53,008 bases of DNA from Hymenobacter sp. IS2118 (GTDB lineage: Bacteria; Bacteroidota; Bacteroidia; Cytophagales; Hymenobacteraceae): positions 1 to 53,008 of the forward strand of contig NZ_JNLX01000147.1 in the NCBI RefSeq assembly GCF_000715495.1. Direction: 5' to 3'. The notes under the pieces were generated by a model that had not been told where the DNA came from, made no database searches, and was given only the letters and a program-made list of their open reading frames with translations. Position 1 is the stretch's first letter. Every line of letters starts with the position of its first letter. Positions 1 through 9,126 of this stretch are shown in pieces. Made by a program: the position numbers and the translations under genes.

Positions 1-1859
1 CCGCGCGCTTCAACCCTACGCAGCCCATTCGCAGCGGCAACGACGCCCTGAACGGCTATTTTGAGTGGCTGGACCCGGCCGATGGCGCCACGCCGTATTC
101 GCTGGCCGACCGCAACCCGGTGGCCCGCCTCAACGACAAGCGCGACCGCAGCACGGTGCTCCGCAGCATCGGCAACGTGCAGCTCGATTACTCGCTGCAC
201 TTCCTGCCCGACCTGCACGCCAACGTGAACCTGGGCTACGACATTTCGCGCAGCGCCGGCACGGTAGACATTCCGGCCTCGTCGTCGCTGGCCTACGTGG
301 CCGACCCGTTGCTGCGGGGCGAAATGCGCCAGTACCAGCAAGAAAAAAACAACAAGCTGCTCGAAACCTACCTCAACTACACCAAGCAAATCGGCGACCA
401 CCGGATAGAGGCGCTGGCGGGCTACTCGTACCAGGACTTTTACACCTACAGCCCGTTCTACTTCACGCTCACGGCGGCGGGCACGCGGCGCGACCCTACG
501 GCCCCGGCCGGCAACCCTTTCAAGACGCAGTACACGCTGCTCTCTTATTACGGGCGGGTGAATTACAACTTCAAGAGCAAATACCTGCTCACGGGTACGC
601 TGCGGGCTGACGCTTCGTCGCGCTTCAGCCCCGAAACGCGCTGGGGCTACTTCCCGGCGGGCTCGGCGGCCTGGCGCATCAACCAGGAAGATTTTCTGGT
701 CGATTCCAAAACCGTATCGGACCTGAAGCTGCGCGTGAGCTACGGCATCACGGGACAGCAGGACGTGGCGGGCGTGGCCGGCGACTACCCTTACCTGGGT
801 GGCTACAAGCAGGAGGGCGGCTCGGTGCGGCAAATTCTCGGCAACGACACCATTTTCACGCTACGCCCCGCGCCCTACGACCGCAACCTGAAATGGGAGG
901 AAACCACGACCTACGACGCGGGCGTCGATTTCGGCTTGTTCAGCAACCGCCTCACCGGCTCGGTGGACGTGTACCTGCGCAAAACCAACGACCTGCTGGC
1001 CGTGATTCCCATCAGCGTGGGCACCAACTTCAGCAACACGCTGCTCACCAACATCGGCAACCTGGAAAACCGGGGCGTGGAGCTGGCCCTGAACTACGAC
1101 GTGCTGCGCGGCGAGCGCCTGAGCTGGTCGGTGAATTTCAACGCGACCATGAACCGCAGCAAAATCACGAAGCTGACCCAGGTGGAAGACCCCGCCTACC
1201 AAGGCACGCCCATCGGCAACGTGGGTAACTTCCAGTTTGTGCAGATAAATACCGTGGGGTACGCGCCCAACACCTTCTTCCTGTATAAGCAGAAGTACGA
1301 CGACAACGGCCGGCCGGTGCAAGGCCCCACCAACAGCGCCAGCCCCCTGCAATATGAGGACCTGAACGGCGACGGCGAGATTAACGAGCGCGACCGGGTG
1401 CGCTCGGAGTCGCCCGCTCCGAAAGCCATTCTCGGCTTTAGCTCGAACCTGAGCTACGGCAAAGCCACGCTGGCCTTCACGCTGCGCTCCAACCTCGGCG
1501 GCTTCGTGTACAACAACGTGGACGCCGGCCAGGGCAACTACTACGGCCTGAACACCGGCCTGGGCTACTCGGCCAACGTGGTGCCCAACATCTACCTGAG
1601 CGGCTTCCGCGCCGGGCAGCCCTACAGCGACTTCTACCTGCAAAATGCCTCCTTCGCGCGCCTCCAGAACGTGACGCTGGGCTACGATTTCGGCAGCCTG
1701 GTGAAAGCCGGCTCCAACCTCCAGGTAACGCTGGCCGGCACCAACCTGCTGGTGCTCACCAAATACACCGGCCTCGACCCGGAGCGCGCCTTCGGCATCG
1801 ACAGCAACTTTTACCCGCTGCCCCGCACCCTCACGCTGGGCGTCAACCTGGGCTTCTAG
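1..1859 (+). CDS. SusC/RagA-type TonB-linked outer-membrane porin, C-terminal part
   Basis: This is the 3' part of a SusC-type TonB-dependent receptor, cut by the window edge; the open frame runs from base 3 to the TAG at 1857-1859 (618 residues). An internal ATG at 120 is not the real start, because the upstream codons continue the same beta-barrel sequence. The visible part is all barrel: alternating aromatic/polar strands, GRVNYNFKSKYLLTGTLRAD-type strands, the family motif LKWEETTTYDAGVDFGLF, and a last strand ending in LGVNLGF as in outer-membrane proteins. The plug, TonB box and signal peptide lie upstream. It precedes a SusD gene on the same strand, then GH97 and GH13 genes, so maltodextrin/starch oligosaccharides are the likely ligand (inference from neighbours). 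Confidence 0.95.
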   Translation, partial: ARFNPTQPIRSGNDALNGYFEWLDPADGATPYSLADRNPVARLNDKRDRSTVLRSIGNVQLDYSLHFLPDLHANVNLGYDISRSAGTVDIPASSSLAYVADPLLRGEMRQYQQEKNNKLLETYLNYTKQIGDHRIEALAGYSYQDFYTYSPFYFTLTAAGTRRDPTAPAGNPFKTQYTLLSYYGRVNYNFKSKYLLTGTLRADASSRFSPETRWGYFPAGSAAWRINQEDFLVDSKTVSDLKLRVSYGITGQQDVAGVAGDYPYLGGYKQEGGSVRQILGNDTIFTLRPAPYDRNLKWEETTTYDAGVDFGLFSNRLTGSVDVYLRKTNDLLAVIPISVGTNFSNTLLTNIGNLENRGVELALNYDVLRGERLSWSVNFNATMNRSKITKLTQVEDPAYQGTPIGNVGNFQFVQINTVGYAPNTFFLYKQKYDDNGRPVQGPTNSASPLQYEDLNGDGEINERDRVRSESPAPKAILGFSSNLSYGKATLAFTLRSNLGGFVYNNVDAGQGNYYGLNTGLGYSANVVPNIYLSGFRAGQPYSDFYLQNASFARLQNVTLGYDFGSLVKAGSNLQVTLAGTNLLVLTKYTGLDPERAFGIDSNFYPLPRTLTLGVNLGF

Positions 1860-1860
1860 G

Positions 1861-1985
1861 TCAGTTGCTGGTTGTTAGTTGCCAGTTGTTAGATATTGAT
1901 TGTCAGAATATTCAATCAATATAAGCTCAATGACTAACAACCGCTAACTAGCAACTGACAACTAAAAACCGACAACTAAAAACTA
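1861..1985. repeat. Imperfect inverted repeat of AGTTGC/GACAACT units between susC and susD
   Basis: The SusC-SusD gap is filled by degenerate units such as CAGTTGCTGGTTGTTAG on the left and their complements (CTAACAACCGCTAACTAGC) on the right, separated by an AT-rich loop. The same family recurs at 25754-25860 and as single arms near 3748, 16541 and 33201. A transcript through this gap could fold into a long hairpin. No other feature is visible in the gap. Confidence 0.7.
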
Positions 1986-1994
1986 ACCACTATC

Positions 1995-3623
1995 ATGAAA
2001 TCCCACCCCATCCTGCGCCGCACCGGCCTGGCCGTAGCCCTGGCAGCGGCCGCGCTCACGGGCGGCCTGGCCTCCTGCACCAAGGACCTCGACCGTCTGC
2101 CTTTCTACGACCTTAATACCGAGTCGGTGTACCGCGACCCGGCCAACCACATTCGGGTGCTGGCCAAGCTCTACGCCGGCTTCAACCTCTCGGGCGACCC
2201 CGGCCAGCCCGACGTGTTTGCCGGGCAGGGCAAGGACGAGGGCGAAACCTCCTACCTGCGGGCCTACTGGTACCTGCAGGAGCTGGTGAGCGACGAGGCC
2301 GTGGTGGCCTGGAACAGCGTGCCTTTGCAGGAGCTGAACCGCACCACCTGGTCGTCGAGCAACGACCTTATCAACAACAGCTACACCCGCATTTTTTACG
2401 AAATCACGCTCTGCAACGAGTTTATTCGCGAAACCAGCGACGACAAGCTCAGCACCCGCGGCATTACCGGCGTTGATGCTGAAAAAGCCCGCACCTTCCG
2501 GGCCGAGGCGCGGTTTCTGCGAGCCCTGGCCTACTACCACGCCCTCGACCTGTACGGCAATGTGCCCTTCGTGACCGAGGCCGACGAGCCCGGCAAGAAC
2601 CTGCCCAGGCAAACCACCCGCGCGGCCCTCTTTGCCTACCTCGAAACCGAGCTAAAGAGCATGGAAGCCGGGCTGCTGCCGGCCCACTCGGCGCCCTACG
2701 GCCGCGCCGACCAGGGTGCCGCCTGGGCGCTGCTGGCTAAAATGTACCTCAATGCCGAGGTGTACACCGGCACGGCCCGCTACACCGACTGCCTCACCTA
2801 CTGCAACAAGCTCACGGCCGGCAACTACGCGCTGGCCCCGCAATACCGGCTGCTGTTTCTGGCCGATAACAACGTGACGGCGGCCTCGGAAATCATCTTT
2901 CCCATCACCAGCGACGGGCGCGCTTCCCAGAGCTACGGCGGCACCACCTACCTCGTGCACGCCGCCATTGGCGGGCGCATGCTGGGCAGCGCCTTTGGCG
3001 TGAACAGCGGCTGGGCCGGCAACCGCACCCGCAAAAACCTGCCCCAGCTTTTCCCCGGCGTTCCGGGCCAGTTTGATACCCGCGCCATGTTCTTCACCAA
3101 CGGTCAGAACCTGGAAATCAACGACCTGACCCTCTTTACCGATGGCTACGGCGTGACGAAGTGGCGGAATAAAACCTCCACCGGCGCCGACGGCTCGGAC
3201 CCCGGCGGCACATTTGTGGACACGGATTTCCCGCTCTTCCGCCTCGGCGACGTGTACCTGATGTATGCCGAAGCCGTGCTGCGCGGCGGCACCGGCGGCA
3301 GCCCCGCACAGGCGCTAACCTACGTGAACGCCCTGCGCGACCGCGCCTACGGCAACACCGGCGGCGCCACGGCCGGCCGCATCACCGCCGCCGAGCTGAC
3401 GACTGATTTCATGCTCGCCGAGCGCGGCCGGGAGCTGTACTGGGAAGGCTCGCGCCGCACCGACCTGGTGCGTTTTGGCAAGTTCACGAGTGGCAATTAC
3501 GTGTGGCCCTGGAAAGGCGGCGTACGCGACGGCCAGGGCATCGACCCCAAATTCAACCTGTACCCGCTGCCTTCGGCTGACATCGTGGCCAACCCCACGC
3601 TGGTGCAAAACCCAGGCTACTAA
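1995..3623 (+). CDS. SusD/RagB-family nutrient-binding outer-membrane lipoprotein
   Basis: SusD proteins are surface lipoproteins that cap the SusC porin and bind the glycan. The 542-residue product has a lipoprotein signal ending at the lipobox GGLASC (Cys28), then the typical start of mature SusD proteins, DLDRLPFYDLNTESVYRDP. The TPR-like helical core includes ARFLRALAYYHALDLYGNVP, and the C-terminal family signature is FMLAERGRELYWEGSRRTDLVRFG followed by LYPLPSADIVANP. The length is normal for the family. It lies 135 bp after susC on the same strand and is followed by a T9SS cargo gene, GH97 and GH13, which points to starch oligosaccharides. The ligand is inferred from context only. Confidence 0.96.
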   Translation: MKSHPILRRTGLAVALAAAALTGGLASCTKDLDRLPFYDLNTESVYRDPANHIRVLAKLYAGFNLSGDPGQPDVFAGQGKDEGETSYLRAYWYLQELVSDEAVVAWNSVPLQELNRTTWSSSNDLINNSYTRIFYEITLCNEFIRETSDDKLSTRGITGVDAEKARTFRAEARFLRALAYYHALDLYGNVPFVTEADEPGKNLPRQTTRAALFAYLETELKSMEAGLLPAHSAPYGRADQGAAWALLAKMYLNAEVYTGTARYTDCLTYCNKLTAGNYALAPQYRLLFLADNNVTAASEIIFPITSDGRASQSYGGTTYLVHAAIGGRMLGSAFGVNSGWAGNRTRKNLPQLFPGVPGQFDTRAMFFTNGQNLEINDLTLFTDGYGVTKWRNKTSTGADGSDPGGTFVDTDFPLFRLGDVYLMYAEAVLRGGTGGSPAQALTYVNALRDRAYGNTGGATAGRITAAELTTDFMLAERGRELYWEGSRRTDLVRFGKFTSGNYVWPWKGGVRDGQGIDPKFNLYPLPSADIVANPTLVQNPGY

Positions 3624-3657
3624 GCGGTAGTGCAAAAGTAATCGCAGCAAAAAAGGG

Positions 3658-3746
3658 GTCATGCTGAGCTTGTCGAAGCATCTCTACCGCACCGTTGAAA
3701 CCGTCCAATGTTGCGGTAGAGATGCTTCGGCTGCGCTCAGCATGAC
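3658..3746. repeat. Palindromic repeat, family A (GTCATGCTGAGC...GCTCAGCATGAC), copy 1
   Basis: About 33-bp arms read GTCATGCTGAGC-TTGTCGAAGC on the left and the complement of GTCATGCTGAGC-GCAGCCGAAGC on the right, followed inward by ATCTCTACCGC, around a short unrelated loop. The two arms are different variants of one sequence. Further copies are at 12734, 21363, 33244, 45722, 47330 (half) and 49584. It lies just after the susD stop codon. Confidence 0.9.
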
Positions 3747-3790
3747 AACAGACAACTAGCAATCAGCAACTACCTCCCCCAAATAGCTAC

Positions 3791-3909
3791 TTCCGGTTCA
3801 GGACTTAGGGCTGGCCCTCCACGGGTGGGAAACCGGGTGGGAACCTCGGATGGCACTGGTACTGCCAGCTTCTGGAGGCCCGCCAGTTCCTAAGTTCTGA
3901 ACCGGAGAA
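3791..3909. repeat. Long imperfect inverted repeat with CCGGTTCAG ends
   Basis: Left arm TTCCGGTTCAGGACTTAGG faces the complement of TTCTCCGGTTCAGAACTTAGG on the right, enclosing a GC-rich centre that contains a smaller GGCA...TGCC fold. No second copy is in this window. With copy 1 of family A it fills most of the 421-bp gap between susD and the T9SS gene. The remaining 130 bp before the next ATG is AT-rich leader in which I see no clear promoter. Confidence 0.7.
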
Positions 3910-4044
3910 GGCGGCTAAAATCAGCCGGCCAATCAATCAAAGTCTTCTTAATTTTTTTGATTTTCAACCACCTAATCAATGGCTATCAGCTCAAGGCTGA
4001 CGGCTAATTCCGCACTCATCATCACCCTTTCACTTTTTTAAACC

Positions 4045-5202
4045 ATGAAAAAAACCACTACCCTCGCCCTCGCTGCTGCCCTCACGGCGGCTACGCTCAG
4101 CGCTCAGGCGCAGATTACCCTGGACGGCGTTATTACGGCCGCCGAAATTGGCGCTACGCCGGGCAAGTACGCCTCGCTGGGCGCATTCACGACGCCACAC
4201 GTGGGCGACAAGGGCTTTGGCTTTGCCGGTCTGCTGCGCCTATACGGCGCCAACAGCAGCGGCAAGCTCTATATCGGCCTAGCCGGCACCATCGAGAACG
4301 GGGGCAACAACTTCCAGCTTTACATGGATTTGCCCGGCAAAAGTGGGGTGCCCGTGGGCACGGGCCTGCCCGCCATCGCGGGCACCAGTACGGTATTTGG
4401 CACCTTTGAAAAGGGCGGCATCGGCGGCACTAAGCTGGAGTTGGAAGCCGATGCGGCCATTGCCACCACCGGCAACGGCGACGTGCAGGCCGCCATCTAC
4501 ACGGCCACGACGGGCGTGGCCAAGTCGCTCGGCGACGGCCTGAGCACCGCAATTACCAAAGACGGCGTGCCCAGCACCGTGGACGGCGCCCAGACCACCG
4601 GCGCCTACAGCCTGTTTGCGGGCACCCGCGTGGCCTACCTGGCTCCCACGGGCAACATCACCACTAACCCTGGCAACGATAATGGGGGCGGCGCCGGCTC
4701 CTACGCGCTGGAATACGAGTTTGACCGCGCCGCGCTGGGCCTGCCCTCGGGCGCATCCATCGTGCGCGTGTTCGCAGCATATGTGAGCGGCGACGCCTTC
4801 TGGTCGTCGGATGTGATTCCCGAAATTCCCGGCAACGGCAACAACAACCTAGAATTCAGCCCCGATTTCACGGCCTTAGCCGGCACCCAGGCCGCTACCG
4901 TGAACGTGACCGTGCTCAGCAACCGCAAAGCCGATGAGGCCGTGGTGGCCCTGAGCGTGTTCCCGAACCCCTCGCAGGGCGAATCCACGGTGGTTTACCA
5001 GGTGCAGGGTAGCGCCCAGAACGTGGTAGTGCGCGTCACTGATTTGGTGGGCCGCGAGGTGCGCACCTTCGTGGAGGCCCGGCAGCGGGTGGGCTTTCAC
5101 GAGTTGAAGGTGGCCACCGGCGACCTGGCCGTGGGCGCCTACCTGGTGAAGGTGCAGGTGGGCGACAAAGTAGCTACCCGGCGCCTGGCGGTAACCCGTT
5201 AG
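4045..5202 (+). CDS. T9SS-exported beta-rich protein of the starch locus
   Basis: The 385-residue product has a Sec signal peptide (MKKTTTLALAAALTAATLSA, cleavage near QA-QI at about residue 23). A beta-rich module of about 270 residues follows and opens with ITLDGVITAAEIG, a start seen in CBM9/DOMON-like sandwich modules. The last 80 residues form a type A T9SS sorting domain: LSVFPNPSQGESTVV, a VTDLVGREV segment and a final LVKVQVGDKVATRRLAV. It should be exported and attached to the surface or released. It lies between susD and GH97, where SusE/SusF starch-binding lipoproteins sit in other species, so a glycan-binding role is plausible but unproven. I do not recognise a named family for the central module. 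Confidence 0.85.
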   Translation: MKKTTTLALAAALTAATLSAQAQITLDGVITAAEIGATPGKYASLGAFTTPHVGDKGFGFAGLLRLYGANSSGKLYIGLAGTIENGGNNFQLYMDLPGKSGVPVGTGLPAIAGTSTVFGTFEKGGIGGTKLELEADAAIATTGNGDVQAAIYTATTGVAKSLGDGLSTAITKDGVPSTVDGAQTTGAYSLFAGTRVAYLAPTGNITTNPGNDNGGGAGSYALEYEFDRAALGLPSGASIVRVFAAYVSGDAFWSSDVIPEIPGNGNNNLEFSPDFTALAGTQAATVNVTVLSNRKADEAVVALSVFPNPSQGESTVVYQVQGSAQNVVVRVTDLVGREVRTFVEARQRVGFHELKVATGDLAVGAYLVKVQVGDKVATRRLAVTR

Positions 5203-5205
5203 AAT

Positions 5206-5226
5206 AGTGAGCAGTGAGCAGTGAGC
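5206..5226. repeat. Tandem repeat, three AGTGAGC units
   Basis: Three exact 7-bp AGTGAGC units lie in the short gap between the T9SS gene and GH97, followed by a small AATTAACTGTTAATT palindrome. The tract is probably slippage-prone, and no function is evident. Confidence 0.8.
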
Positions 5227-5262
5227 AATTAACTGTTAATTAGAATCCGATTTATCGCAATT

Positions 5263-7374
5263 ATGAGAAACTACCTGCTGCTAATGCTGCTTACGGCCGG
5301 CCACCTGGTCCAGGCGCAGGCCGTCGGGCCGCTGACTGCCCGCCTGGACCAGGTGCGCCTGACGTTTGCCCTGGGAGCGGATGGGCGGCCCGGCTACGCC
5401 ATTTCGTTCGGCACGAAGCCCGTGATTGCGCCCTCGCACCTGGGCCTTTCCTTTGCCGATGGCCAGGGTTTTGACGGGCCGCTGGTAGTGACGGGCAGCG
5501 AAACGAAGAACGTGGACGAAACCTGGCAGCCGGTCTGGGGCGAGGTGAAGAGCATTCGCAACCACTACCAGCAGCTTACGGTGCACCTGCGCCAGCCGGC
5601 GGCGCCCGGCCGCTTGCTCGACGTGGTGTTTCGGGTGTTTGCCGATGGCGTGGGCTTCCGCTACGAGCTTCCGGCGCAGCCCAACCTGGCCTATTTCACG
5701 GTGCAGGACGAGCACACCGAGTTCAACCTGCCCGCCAACCACAAAGCGTTCTGGATTCCGGGCGACTACGATTCCAACGAATATACCTACACCACCAGCC
5801 GCCTGAGCGCGGTGAACACCACGCCCATTGAGGCCATTCAGCAGAAGGCGGCGCCCCACCGGGTGCAAACCCCGCTCCTACTCAAGTCCGATGACGGGCT
5901 GTACGTCAACATTCACGAAGCCGCGCTGGTGAACTACCCGGCCCTGATGCTGAACGTAGACCCGCAAACCTTCTGCCTCAGCAGCCAGCTCGTGCCCGAT
6001 GCCACGGGCGCCAAAGCCTACCTGCAGGCGCCGGAGCACACGCCCTGGCGCACCGTGGTAGTGGCCGACAACGCGCCCGCCCTGCTCACCAGCAAGCTGA
6101 TTCTGAACCTCAACGAGCCCAGCAAGCTCTCCGAAACCAGCTGGATTCAGCCCCAGAAATTTGTGGGCGTGTGGTGGGAAATGCACGTGAACCGCGCCAC
6201 CTGGAACTACGCCGACACCAGCAACATCAAGCTGGCCGGCACCAACTGGGCCGGCCTGAAAGCCAACGGCCGCCACGGCGCCAACACCGCCAACGTGAAG
6301 CGCTACATCGACTTTGCCGCGCAGCACCACATTCAGGGCGTGCTGGTGGAGGGCTGGAACGTGGGCTGGGAGGACTGGGCCAATAACTGGAAGGAGGAGG
6401 TGTTTGACTTCGTGACGCCGTATCCGGATTTCGACGTGAGCGAATTGCAGCGCTACGCCGCCGGCAAGGGCGTCAAGCTCATCATGCACCACGAAACCAG
6501 CAGCTCGGTTACCAACTACGAGCGCCGCCAGCCCGCCGCCTACCAATTCATGAAACAGTACGGCTATGACGCCGTGAAAACCGGCTACGTGGGCCGCATC
6601 ATTCCGCGCGGCGAGCACCACGACGGGCAGTGGATGGTGAACCACTACAACCGCACGGCCCAGCTCACGGCCGACAACCACATTATGGTGGACATGCACG
6701 AGGCCGTGCGCCCCACCGGCCTGCACCGCACCTACCCCAACTGGATGGCCAGCGAGGCCGCCCGCGGCAACGAGTTCAACGCCTGGAGCAGCGGCAACCC
6801 GCCCGAGCACGAAACCATCCTGCCCTTCACCCGCCTCATGGGCGGCCCGATGGACTACACGCCCGGCATCTTCCAAATCAAGCTCGATGACTGGAACCCG
6901 GCCCGCAATCAGGGCAAGCAGGTGCACACCACCCTGGCCAAGCAGCTGGCCCTGTACGTGACCCTGTATTCGCCCCTGCAAATGGCCGCCGACCTGCCCG
7001 AAGCCTACGAAAAACACCCCGACGCCTTTCGCTTCATCGAAGACGTGGCCGTGGACTGGGACGACACCCGCGTGCTGGCCGCCGAGCCGGGCGACTACCT
7101 CACCACCGTGCGCAAGGCCAAGGGCAAAGACGAGTGGTACCTAGGCAGCATCACCGACGAAAACGCCCGCACCCAACCCATCAAGCTGAATTTTCTCACG
7201 CCCGGCCAGCGTTACGAAGCCACCATCTACGCCGATGGCAAGGGCGCCGACTGGCAGAAGAACCCGATGGCCTACCGCATCAGCCGGCAGGTGGTCACCA
7301 GCAAATCGGCCCTCACGCTGCGGCTGGCGCCCGGCGGCGGCACGGCAATCAGCTTCAAGCCGCTGAAAAAGTAG
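5263..7374 (+). CDS. susB: GH97 alpha-glucosidase, SusB-like inverting type
   Basis: GH97 enzymes release glucose from maltodextrins in the periplasm. The 703-residue protein has a signal peptide (cleavage near VQAQA, residue 19), an N-terminal beta-sandwich (about 25-285), a TIM barrel (about 290-600) and a C-terminal beta domain. The SusB catalytic set is present: Glu411 in MHHETS, Glu480 in HEAVRPTG and Glu504 in ARGNEFN. Their spacing of 69 and 24 residues equals that of Glu439, Glu508 and Glu532 in Bacteroides SusB, so this is the Ca-dependent inverting subgroup rather than the retaining one, which uses an Asp nucleophile. The signatures GYVGRIIPRGEHH and GGPMDYTPGIF are also seen. It follows the T9SS gene by 60 bp and is co-directional with susCD. 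Confidence 0.96.
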   Translation: MRNYLLLMLLTAGHLVQAQAVGPLTARLDQVRLTFALGADGRPGYAISFGTKPVIAPSHLGLSFADGQGFDGPLVVTGSETKNVDETWQPVWGEVKSIRNHYQQLTVHLRQPAAPGRLLDVVFRVFADGVGFRYELPAQPNLAYFTVQDEHTEFNLPANHKAFWIPGDYDSNEYTYTTSRLSAVNTTPIEAIQQKAAPHRVQTPLLLKSDDGLYVNIHEAALVNYPALMLNVDPQTFCLSSQLVPDATGAKAYLQAPEHTPWRTVVVADNAPALLTSKLILNLNEPSKLSETSWIQPQKFVGVWWEMHVNRATWNYADTSNIKLAGTNWAGLKANGRHGANTANVKRYIDFAAQHHIQGVLVEGWNVGWEDWANNWKEEVFDFVTPYPDFDVSELQRYAAGKGVKLIMHHETSSSVTNYERRQPAAYQFMKQYGYDAVKTGYVGRIIPRGEHHDGQWMVNHYNRTAQLTADNHIMVDMHEAVRPTGLHRTYPNWMASEAARGNEFNAWSSGNPPEHETILPFTRLMGGPMDYTPGIFQIKLDDWNPARNQGKQVHTTLAKQLALYVTLYSPLQMAADLPEAYEKHPDAFRFIEDVAVDWDDTRVLAAEPGDYLTTVRKAKGKDEWYLGSITDENARTQPIKLNFLTPGQRYEATIYADGKGADWQKNPMAYRISRQVVTSKSALTLRLAPGGGTAISFKPLKK

Positions 7375-7420
7375 GGTTGGAAGCTTTTTTCAAGACTCAT
7401 ACACTACTTTTTTATCCGTT

Positions 7421-7525
7421 TTTCTCGCAGAGGCCCGCAGAGGGGAAAACGCAGAGGTTCGCAGAGTTTCAACGGCCACCTCTGCGGACCTCTGCGGTTT
7501 TTCCTCTGCGGACCTCTGCGAGAAA
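7421..7525. repeat. Palindromic repeat of CTCTGCG units, full copy
   Basis: Units of the type CGCAGAGG on the left pair with CCTCTGCGGACCTCTGCG units on the right; outer ends are TTTCTCGCAGAGG and CCTCTGCGAGAAA. A half copy is at 11319-11368. It fills most of the 199-bp gap between GH97 and GH13 and could form a strong hairpin in the mRNA. Confidence 0.85.
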
Positions 7526-7573
7526 TACGCATCCAGTTACCTCCCCTAAGTTTCGCCAAATCATCCCTTTAAT

Positions 7574-8989
7574 ATGATGTCCTTCCGTCGTATTCTATTC
7601 AACAATTGCCTGGCCCTGCTCGCAGCCGGCAGCCTGCTCACGGGCTGCAAAGCCGACGTTCCGAAGCCGCCGCCCGTGGTGGTGACGCCCCCGCCGACCC
7701 CCGACGCGACGCCGCCCCAGTACGGCACGCCCTTCGCTGGGGTGCCCGACCGCGCCGACGCGGTGATGTATCAGGTAAACATGCGGGCCTTCAGCCAAAC
7801 CGCCAACTTTGCCGGCGTCACGGCCCGGCTCGATTCCATTAAGGACGTGGGCGTGAATGTGCTTTACCTTATGCCCATTTACCCCGTGGGCCAGTTGCGC
7901 GGGGTGAACTCGCCCTACGCCGTGCGCGACTACCGGGCCGTGAACCCGGAGTTTGGCAACCTGGCCGACCTGCGCACGCTGGTGGACGCCGCCCACGCCC
8001 GCGGCCTGACCGTGATGTTGGACTGGGTGGCCAATCACACCGCCTTCGACCATTCTTGGATTACGGAGCACCCCGACTGGTACCAGAAAAACGCGGCCGG
8101 CGCCATCATCTCGCCCTCCAACAACGGCATCACTTACAACGACGTGGCTCAGCTGAATTTCGACAGCCGGCCCATGCGCCTGGAGATGATTTCGGCGATG
8201 AAATCCTGGGTGTACACGGCCAACGTGGACGGCTTCCGCTTCGATTACAGCGACTTCCAGCCCAACGACTTCTGGAAGCAGGCCACCGACACGCTCCGCA
8301 GCATCAAAACCCACAAGCTGCTGCTGCTGGCCGAAGGTACCCGCGCCTCCAACTTCGCGTCGGGCTTCGACTACAACTTCGGATTCGGGTTCTACGGCGG
8401 CATCTACAACGTGTACCGCAACGGTGCGCCGGCCAGCACCTTCGACGCCCTCAATACCAGCGAGTACGTGGGCGCCACGGGCACCCAGCAAGTAGTACGC
8501 TACACCACCAACCACGACGTGAACGGCTCGGACGGCACGCCGCCCGCCCTGTTTGGCGGCAAGGCGGGCGCCATGTCGGCCTTCGTCATCGCCGCGCTCT
8601 ACAAGGGCGTACCAATGGTTTACAACGGCCAGGAAGCCGGCATGACCACGGCCATCCCCTTCCCTTTCACCTCCGTGAAAGTGCAGTGGGGCGCCAACCC
8701 CGACGTGAAGCGCGCCTACCAGCAGCTACTGGCGGCCCGCGCGGCCAGCCCCGCCCTGCGCCGGGGCACGCCCACGCCCTACAGCACGACCAGCGTGTGC
8801 GCCTTCACCAAAACTGCCGGCACCGAGCAAGCCCTCGTACTGGTGAATGTGCGCAATGCGGGCACCGTTTACACCCTGCCCGCAGCCTTGGCCAACTCTA
8901 CGTGGACCAATGCCTTGCAAGGCAACACTGTTTCGCTCGGCACCGAGGTTGTGCTGCCCGCCTACGGCTATCTGGTGCTGAGGAAGTAA
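7574..8989 (+). CDS. GH13 alpha-amylase-family lipoprotein
   Basis: The product cuts alpha-1,4-glucans, probably at the outer membrane. The 471-residue protein has a lipoprotein signal with lipobox LLTGC (Cys25), then a proline-rich linker (about 30-48). The GH13 barrel shows region I (DWVANH), region II DGFRFDYSD with nucleophile Asp224, region III LLLAEGT with acid/base Glu254, and region IV TTNHD with Asp315. A short C-terminal beta domain ends in AYGYLVLRK. An alternative start lies one codon downstream because the gene opens ATGATG. It is the last gene of the susCD-GH97 series. It is shorter than SusG and has no visible inserted starch-binding module, so it may act on oligosaccharides. 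Confidence 0.93.
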   Translation: MMSFRRILFNNCLALLAAGSLLTGCKADVPKPPPVVVTPPPTPDATPPQYGTPFAGVPDRADAVMYQVNMRAFSQTANFAGVTARLDSIKDVGVNVLYLMPIYPVGQLRGVNSPYAVRDYRAVNPEFGNLADLRTLVDAAHARGLTVMLDWVANHTAFDHSWITEHPDWYQKNAAGAIISPSNNGITYNDVAQLNFDSRPMRLEMISAMKSWVYTANVDGFRFDYSDFQPNDFWKQATDTLRSIKTHKLLLLAEGTRASNFASGFDYNFGFGFYGGIYNVYRNGAPASTFDALNTSEYVGATGTQQVVRYTTNHDVNGSDGTPPALFGGKAGAMSAFVIAALYKGVPMVYNGQEAGMTTAIPFPFTSVKVQWGANPDVKRAYQQLLAARAASPALRRGTPTPYSTTSVCAFTKTAGTEQALVLVNVRNAGTVYTLPAALANSTWTNALQGNTVSLGTEVVLPAYGYLVLRK

Positions 8990-9075
8990 GCTGATATCAA
9001 CGCCAATGCCGAATGGATTGGCTGTCGTCATGTCCCCGAAGCAACATACTCCAGTGCTTTGGCCAACCGGCAGTA

Positions 9076-9126
9076 CTCAAAACCAAAACAGCCACCCCGT
9101 TTCGGAGTGGCTGTTTTGGTTTTGAG
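9076..9126 (-). terminator. 20-bp perfect stem, terminator of tRNA-Gly
   Basis: Perfectly complementary arms (9076-9095 and 9107-9126; CTCAAAACCAAAACAGCCAC on the + strand) flank an 11-nt loop directly after the tRNA 3' end on the minus strand. The stem includes T-rich TTTTGGTTTT. It may also stop readthrough from the GH13 gene on the other strand. Confidence 0.75.

Noticed and set aside
861..1643. 260-codon open frame antisense to susC
   Set aside because: The opposite frame has strong SusC barrel homology; the antisense product is low-complexity Val/Gly/Ala-rich, a usual artefact of GC-rich DNA.
3553..3762. Short minus-strand frame with HAERSRSIST and EMLRQAQHD peptides
   Set aside because: It is a translation of palindromic repeat family A, outside any gene with other coding evidence.
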